Positions 57,211-64,000 of a stretch of DNA of 64,000 nucleotides are shown piece after piece. The position numbers and the translations under genes are program-made. The DNA is taken from the NCBI GenBank assembly GCA_013398015.1, contig VZRR01007844.1, positions 128,528 through 192,527 of the forward strand, written 5' to 3'. The notes under the pieces are model-generated. The model was not told the origin of the DNA. It saw nothing but the letters and a program-made list of their open reading frames with translations, and did no database searches. Position 1 is the stretch's first letter. Each line of letters starts with the position of its first letter. The stretch comes from Oreocharis arfaki (taxonomy: Eukaryota; Chordata; Aves; Passeriformes; Paramythiidae).

Positions 57211-59015
57211 TGTTTTTTTTGCATTCAGAAAAAGATACAAACCTGTGACTAGTGTTGTGATAATTTGATTTCTAGGGTCAAGATTTAGAGATTATTTCTA
57301 TTGAGGTTTCTAATTGTTAGGTGAAACTATTTTTATGTGTTGATAGTTGTTTCATTTTTGCCCCAATCACTTCCACACAGGCAAGCGGTTGTGAGGAAGA
57401 CAGTTAAGAGAATAAGGGACAAAGGTGTCACTTGGACTTCAGTTTCATATCTGCTTTCTTTAGATATTTGCTCAAATAAGAGGCTTCTTTTTTTTTTTCC
57501 TGTAAAATGCTAAATGTGCAGTTCCAACAATATCTCTGCTGCACCACGCTGACCACTGAGAATGAGTTTGTAGTGTTGCTGGTATCGGCATGTGCATATG
57601 TATGCGTGTCCATTTATGTATGTACATCTAAATAAATTGATTTTATTTTGATGCTAAAATCATACACTCTTTGAAGTCATTTTCTGTTCATCATGCTGTG
57701 AATCTTGGTGAGATAAAAATAAATCCTTTTGAATTTTTGTTAGATAAAAGTCTGAATTAGTAAAGCTTTACTGAACTGAGTGTCAGGGCTTACTGCTTTG
57801 CTCCCCAGGCAGCGAGGTTGTGTCCTGTAGCACTGCCAGAGCTCTCACCTGCCAGGCAGAAGCTTTGCTTATGGTTTCACTGCAGGTGTACTTTGGGTAG
57901 AATGTGGCCTGTCTGGCTGCAGAAAAGGAATGATGATTTTCACTGGGGCTTTCTGATGTCTACCAATGCAAAAGTGCAAGAGCTAAATTTTCTAGTAACT
58001 ACAGTTCGGCCTGTATTTACTGCCTTCTGTTTCAGAGGAAACGGGGCATTTCCTGCATTTTTATGAGGTAAAGTAATGAAGTTTTAAATTGTTGTGTAAT
58101 CTTCACCTAATGGATTTTGTATTGTAGTCTAAACCAGACATGAAGCAGACTGACTTTCAAGGCTGTTTTTCAATGAGTAATATGCCACATGCACCTTTTG
58201 CTGTGTGCTTTCCTACAGGTAATTTGGGCAAACTGCCTGTATCTTCTTTGATTCCGATGGGCACTTTGGAGGAAGTGAAGAATTAATGCAAAAACCAATT
58301 CTCCATATTTGCATAGTGCTGCTTGTATTATTATAAGTTTGTTGTACTTCAAAATTATCTCAATTGTTGAGAGATTATTATTGAGAGATGGTTTTTTACC
58401 CTCTTAGTTTTGGGATTTTTTAATGGCTGCAAAATTGAATTCTGTCTTTTAGCAGTGGGGTAGCTTACCCTGCTTTGGGGATGGAGTTTCAGTACAGCAG
58501 CAGTGCTGTGTGGCATGCTGTTTAAGGCCATCCAAGGGCACTATATGTTGACTTTTAAGGGATAATTAATATTTTGCTGTTATGAGAGGTATAAACTGAT
58601 AAAATGTTCTATGATCAGTCTTTTCTCTATTTTTAAATGTTATTTCAAGAGTGTCTTAGAGACCCCTCTAGCCTGTGACATACTTGATGGCAGTTTTTTT
58701 GGATACAGCTAGTATTAATTAGTGTGGCTGCTGTAAATGTAAAGACTGATGCAAATGCAGTCTGATGGAGTAAGAGTGATGAAGATTTTTACCCAAAAAT
58801 TTCCATGATCACAGCTGATAAGGTTACATTCCTAGGTTAAAATTCTCTTGAATGATGATACATATTTGCAATGATGTTGTGAGTTCTCACACAGATGGTG
58901 CAGATACTAACTCCTACAAAATGCAGGGGAGGAGTGCACTGATTTATACAAATACCTGTTTATTGTCTTACCTTTTCTCTGTATTCTGAGCAGTAGTGTA
59001 TGGAGGGAGTGTGAC

Positions 59016-59271
59016 AGAATCATTAAAGTTGAAAAAGCCCTCCAAGATCATCGAGTCCAATCTTTAACTGATCACCACCTTGTCAACCAGCCACATCCAG
59101 TCATTTCTTTAACACCTCCAGGGATGGTGACTCCACCACCTCCCTGGGCAGCCTGTTCCAATGCTTAACAACCCTTTCAGTGAAGAAATTCTTCTTGATT
59201 TCCAGCCTGAACCTCCCTTGCCACAGGGTGAGGCCGTTTCCTCTTGTCTTGTCTCTTGTTGCCTGGTAGAG
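59016..59271 (-). mobile_element. CR1 LINE 3'-end fragment (minus orientation)
   Basis: This is the longest CR1 match on the right side. AGAATCATTAAAGTTGAAAA is followed by CCTCCAAGATCATCGAGTCC, CCTCCAGGGATGGTGACTCC, ACCTCCCTGGGCAGCCTGTT, TTCTTCTTGATTTCCAGCCT and GTGAGGCCGTTTCCTCTTGT. It is a 5'-truncated insertion antisense to the presumed ZBTB34 transcript. The 72-codon frame inside it is TE-derived. Confidence 0.94.
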
Positions 59272-60238
59272 GCATTTTTGGTGTCATGGAGTACTTTGTT
59301 TTGTTTTTGTCTTGATTTTCGTTGTGACCCTCCTATGTATTTCTTTTTTCAGACGTGCTACAACAGTAATGGTTTGTAATGTGGGTTTTTTCCCAAGGAT
59401 TCCTTGTTGCTGAGCTAATTTAAGAAAATGCAAGGGATCTTTTCTCACACCTTAGTGTGAGTTAAAATGAGTATAATTTGTATCATTCACCTAGCTATGG
59501 GAATGGTGAATCATACTTCAGTGAGTGAAGGAAATTAAACAGGTGCAGACTTAGAAGCAGAAACTAATACTATGTTGGCAGACACACAGTGTCGTGTTAT
59601 AGTTATATGATGCTTCTCCACTGCTACTGTATGATGTCAGTAAAATTAAATACCTAACGTGGTTTGTCAACATCTATTCTTGTTTTTTAAATTAAATAAG
59701 AGTTTTCATAGAACATAATTTTTAAAGGAAGTTTCTTTTGAAATCTAGTAAGAAATGTTAAATGCCTATCGCTCTGATGTTCACAGGTTATTTCAATGAA
59801 CACTTTTGTTTGAGGACATAGGGCAGCGATCCACTACTACTAAAGCCATTTTGTGGGCTGCATTTGCTGTATAAAACCCTGATGAATAAATGTAATGCAG
59901 ATACAAAGAGAATTTATATGATTCTTTTAGTGTGACTGGATCATCACCGGAGGCTCAACATAGAGCCCTTCTAGGACTTAGTGAACCTGGTGTCCAGTTT
60001 TTGCCTGTGCCTTCAGCCGGTTTCTTGGATACATAATAGCTATGAAAACCTTCAACACTTTGATATACTTTTGAGGAAAGATTAAGAGAGGACCTATTTG
60101 TAGACAGATGCCCAGACTGAAGTTTTACAGGACTTTGCCCTAACCTAACACTAACTCCCAGGCAGGGATGAAAGCTAAAGCAAGACGAAGTGCATTACTT
60201 TTTAACAATGAGTGTACCTGACACTGCTGTGAGTTTAC

Positions 60239-60293
60239 AGAATCACAAAATATTCTGAGTTGGAAGGGACCCAAAAGGATCGTTGAGTCTAGC
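60239..60293 (-). mobile_element. CR1 LINE 3'-tail fragment (minus orientation)
   Basis: AGAATCACAAAATATTCTG, GTTGGAAGGGACCCAAAAGG and TCGTTGAGTCTAGCTC match the reverse complement of about 55 bases of the CR1 3' end. Confidence 0.88.
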
Positions 60294-63200
60294 TCAAGTT
60301 GTCTTAGTTTTCACTATCCCCCAAATGTTTCAGTTTGTATATTGCAAATAAAACTGTCATAATTCTGAGCTATTGTTTTATATGACTATACTGAGCCTAA
60401 ATAACACAGGTTCCCTCTGCATGTGCTGAGACACCATGGAAAGTACCGAATGGGACTTCTGACTGAGCAATTTTTTCTTCATCTTCACCTGTGCTAATTT
60501 TGTAAAGAATTATTACGTGTATAACTTTCATTGTGTCTGTCTGGTTAGCTGCAGAGATTTTTTTTTTCTTTAGAGCATACAGTGGATATGTCCAAAGTTA
60601 ATTTGTGCTTCAGAGTACCTTTTTGCTTCAGTTTAATGCTGTATGCCTGACCCCAAAAGAGAAGAGGTTGGGGAGATGTTTCAGCTTGGAGGAAGCTGTT
60701 AAAAAACGAAGGGGGTCTTACTGGCCTTTTCAAGCTGTAGTGATCTTCCAGGACTGTTTCAGGAATGTTTCAGCCATAAATACTATTGTCTTGAAAGTGC
60801 TACTGCTCTGCCAGCATTGATGAATAATTGAGTATTGTTATGGTACAGTACCCTGCTGGACATTACTTTGGCCAATGTTACTAGAATTTTATTATGGAGC
60901 TGCTAACTTGATCCTATATACAAATAAAACCTTCCTGTGTATGGGAATATAATCTATGGTTTACTTTCCTTTTCTAGATAGTGACATTTGGGACTTTTGT
61001 GGATAAGTAAGATGGTTTTTCTTCTGGCTGTTATTCACCAATAAAACATGGCGAGTGGTGCCTGCTTCTCTGATGTGTATAACGCCCGGTTTTTCCTCCA
61101 GGTCTTGCTCTCCCAAATTGATACAAGGTAGTTGGGGTGCCCTGGTAGTAATCCTGGCAAAACTACTGCAGCCTCAGTGCTGCTCCTGCTGCAGTCCTGC
61201 CTGCTCCTGAATGGGGTGTCCATTGGTAACCTGGTCAGTTCTCCTCTAGCTGGAGATTTAAAGTTTTGGCTGAAAGCAGAAGAAGGGTTCCCTTCTGTCC
61301 ACTGCTGCTGTATTTCAAAATTCTTGTCATTTAACCCCAGCTTTCCACAGATGTTTTCAAGGTCACAGGAAGCATGTATCTGCAAAGGAAGAGACTAAGG
61401 TGGAAAAGTAGTCACAAGAGTGTGCTGTAGCTTGTTCGCTTAGTTTTTTAAGAGCAGATGGGTATAGAATCTTGTTGTGCACTGCCTTTTAGGCAGTGTG
61501 TACTTGACGTGTTTGCTTGCTTTCGAAGCAACACTGTTCCCTTGGTCCCTGTTGCAGGTTTTTACTGCTTTTCTGCTACACGGATGAACAGACTTACAGA
61601 CTTTAAACTCCATCATCCTCTCCACTCACTGCCAAGATGTGCTGTTTTCTCCTAGCATCTTAAGCAAAATAAGCTTCTTTGTTTCCCAAAAGAAAGATGA
61701 AACAACTGAGAACAAGGATGTAGAGTTACTTACAGATATGTATATGCATATGGAGATAATGGGATGTTCTGACAGTTATGATGGGCAAGGATCACTGTGG
61801 ATTCCTATCTCCTTGGTGTCCTCGTTCTCACGCTTTCTCTGGTATGTGTTTACAGTCCATTTTCAATGTGTGGCCATGTTCCAGGGACTGTGAGTTCATC
61901 TAGAGATGTCGTGATGAAAAGAACATAATTTTTCTTCCTCCATTGAAAGGCAAAAAATGTCCACCTTCTTTCTTCTCAGGTGCCTATCCTTAATTAATTC
62001 CTTCTGTCTGGACTAGTACTAGTGGTGACAATTTATATTTTAATATTTTCTCCAGGAGTAAGTTATTCTCAGTTTTGCTGGGTAAGAGCCCTTAGGGAAA
62101 TATGGGACAAGGAGGAAGGCCGCTGTCCATATGTGACAAACTTTCTGTACATCCTAGACTGGAATGCCAAATTATTGCTGCTGGAGACTGGTCTTTTGGT
62201 TTTTACGCAGTCCCTCACCCAGGGAACTTGTCCATTCGTGTCCCTTCAAGTCAACAAAAGCTCTTCCTCCATATAGCAAAGAGAAACTTAGGAATGGCTC
62301 ATGTTGCATCTGTGCATAGCTAATAAGCCCCACAAATCAAAGGTTCCCTAGGTTGGGTTTCTAAGAAGCTTGCTGCCCTGTCAGACACAAGTGAAAGTGA
62401 CAGATTGTGGTGGTGCATTCCCTCCTCCCTGGTGATTCTTTAAGTGACCTTAAAATACTGATTTGTAGCACAAACATGCATCCGACTGCTGGAACTTCTG
62501 TCTTCTCCATGGGACTGGGTTGGTGGTTCTCTGCACAACAGGCAGGGATGCTCAGAAAAGCAAAGTTAATCTTGCCATGTAACTTCCCCTCTGCTGGGAT
62601 AGGTTGTGTGTTGTACTGTTTGTTTTTTGACTTATATCACCTCACAGCTCTGAATCGTTTTGTAGCTTTGTTTGCTGAATAAAAGAACTGTCCTGCCAAA
62701 GCCATCTCTGAATGGATTGCTGCAGTCATATTACTTCTGGTAGCCGTATTGCAGTCCTTATTTCCCACCTCAGGTGTAAGAGCCTATAAAATGTCTTTTT
62801 CCTCGCTTATACATCTCAGCCAAAAAACCTCAAATGAAGTCCCATTTATCCATTTTAATGGATAATGACACTAGTAGCTTAGAGAACATGTTTAGCAAGT
62901 CTGATAACTTGTTATTGAATGTTCTGTGAGAGTTTTTGCCAGTTTTCTAAGTCAGACATAATGTTCAGTCAGGAAGCTGGCTTTCTTGTGTCTGCTGAAA
63001 AGAAGTTCCATTTGTGAAGGTTGTGAATGTTGGTTTAAGTGAGAGTCAGCTGCCAGAGCTCCAGTTCTTCCTTATAGGCTTTTTATCCTATTTCGACCTG
63101 TTGATTTTCTTTTTAGAATACCTGAATTTTCATAATTTGTTTTAAATTGTTCATATGTCCCATTACAGCATGTAACGTAATAGAAAAAAAAATCCACTAG

Positions 63201-64000
63201 TATATTTTGATACATTGGACATGCTTCCTGCATCTGAAGTCAATGGATGATGTTGAGATCTGTTTGTTCAATTGGAAAAGCAGGTATGGTGGCAATATTA
63301 TGTCTTTCGACTTCTGCATTAATAAGAACGAGAGTAGCAATAAAAGTCTGAAGGTTCTTGGGCACTTGGTTAGTGCCCAGTTTTGGAAAAGTAAGGTAAT
63401 GCTGCAGATCGACACTCCCAAGCTGAAAATGTGTGTGTGCTTTTTACAGTAGTAATCTGTGAAAAGTGCTTTTCTTTAGCTTTTGTTTGGAACTCTATAC
63501 ATTTCTTTAAAGGCTCTTTGAATGTCCTTTCCTGATGTTTGAGTACCCATGGCTTTTCAGTTAGGCTAGAATTTAAATGTCAAATCATTCTAGCTAGGAA
63601 ATCACTGCTGTGTCAGATGACCTTCAAAGTTCACATCATGGTTTGTTAAAAACAAATTAAAATCACAAAAGAATTTTTTTTTTTAAATTGAAAGTCCGTG
63701 GGTGGCTCAAACACTTTTCTTTCAAATGCACACACATACACACATGCCTGTGACTTTTCCTTAGGAGGTTTTTCAAACTTCATGAAGTACCTTCCAGCAA
63801 TTATTCTTGGGAAATTTAACGATGCAGTTCCCTGCAAGTAGCACTGTAATACCTGGCTTGAACACCTACTCAGGGTTCTGAAGTGTTTACCTTGCCTAAT
63901 GGCTATAAAATTTATATTCTTTTGGGAGGGTGAACTGTTCTGCACTTCTTGCCAGGGAATGAAATTGTAAAGTTTCTTTGAGGACAGACTGTCACAGGGA

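Larger units (their letters stand above)
55865..64000 (+). other. ZBTB34: Probable ZBTB34 intron 1 (partial)
   Basis: From the donor at 55865 to the window end I see no BTB domain, zinc fingers or other coding exon. The sequence is AT-rich beyond 56.1 kb and contains three CR1 3'-end fragments, a TCTATA repeat and a poly(A) run at about 56748-56768. If the upstream exon is not ZBTB34, this would be intergenic. Confidence 0.5.

Noticed and set aside
56090..64000. ZBTB34 coding exon
   Set aside because: No BTB domain or zinc-finger sequence appears in any frame up to the window end. It probably lies farther right.
1..64000. CRISPR arrays, bacterial operons, phage or integron structures
   Set aside because: The sequence is vertebrate nuclear DNA with introns, CpG islands and CR1 elements. 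No regularly spaced repeat array or prokaryotic gene is present.

Overview
This window is vertebrate nuclear DNA and almost certainly avian. The evidence is short CR1 LINE fragments with the bird-type 3' tail, one LTR resembling a family I know from bird genomes, short introns, CpG-island promoters and large AT-rich stretches without coding sequence. I cannot resolve the species. There is one certain protein-coding gene, ZBTB43 (+ strand). Its 464-codon ORF sits in a single exon at 47355-48749 and encodes a BTB/POZ domain and three C-terminal zinc fingers. In mammals the order is LMX1B - ZBTB43 - ZBTB34 - RALGPS1, all in the same direction, and the window fits the LMX1B-ZBTB43-ZBTB34 part of that order.

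Layout. (1) 1-44.0 kb is an intergenic desert, probably the flank between LMX1B and ZBTB43. It holds microsatellites, low-complexity A/C and G/T tracts, one degraded minus-strand solo LTR (about 15134-15717) with a perfect 19-bp hairpin at its edge, one plus-strand CR1 fragment (29296-29563), a decayed protein-like segment just before that fragment, and a 30-N assembly gap at 30296-30325. (2) 44.0-45.4 kb is a CpG island and the likely ZBTB43 promoter. It has two strong CTCF-like motifs in divergent orientation, a purine tract able to form a G-quadruplex, a palindromic E-box, ETS motifs and an exon 1 donor at 45069/45070. (3) 45070-47331 is the 5'UTR intron. (4) 47332-48749 is the coding exon, followed by an inferred 3'UTR of about 5.4 kb ending near an AATAAA at 54106. 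(5) 55.5-56.1 kb is a second CpG island with a splice donor at 55864/55865, probably the promoter and first noncoding exon of ZBTB34. (6) 55865-64000 would be its first intron, carrying three CR1 3'-end fragments; the ZBTB34 coding exon is not in the window.

How the parts work together: ZBTB43 is a sequence-specific nuclear factor read from a TATA-less CpG promoter. The predicted spliced leader carries two upstream ORFs, one crossing the exon junction and one overlapping the main start codon out of frame, which suggests translational control. The divergent CTCF pair could insulate ZBTB43/ZBTB34 from the LMX1B regulatory domain. I found no novel multi-gene system. The observations most worth checking are the CTCF pair, the uORF arrangement, the LTR-edge hairpin and the unidentified coding-like remnant at 28.8-29.1 kb.
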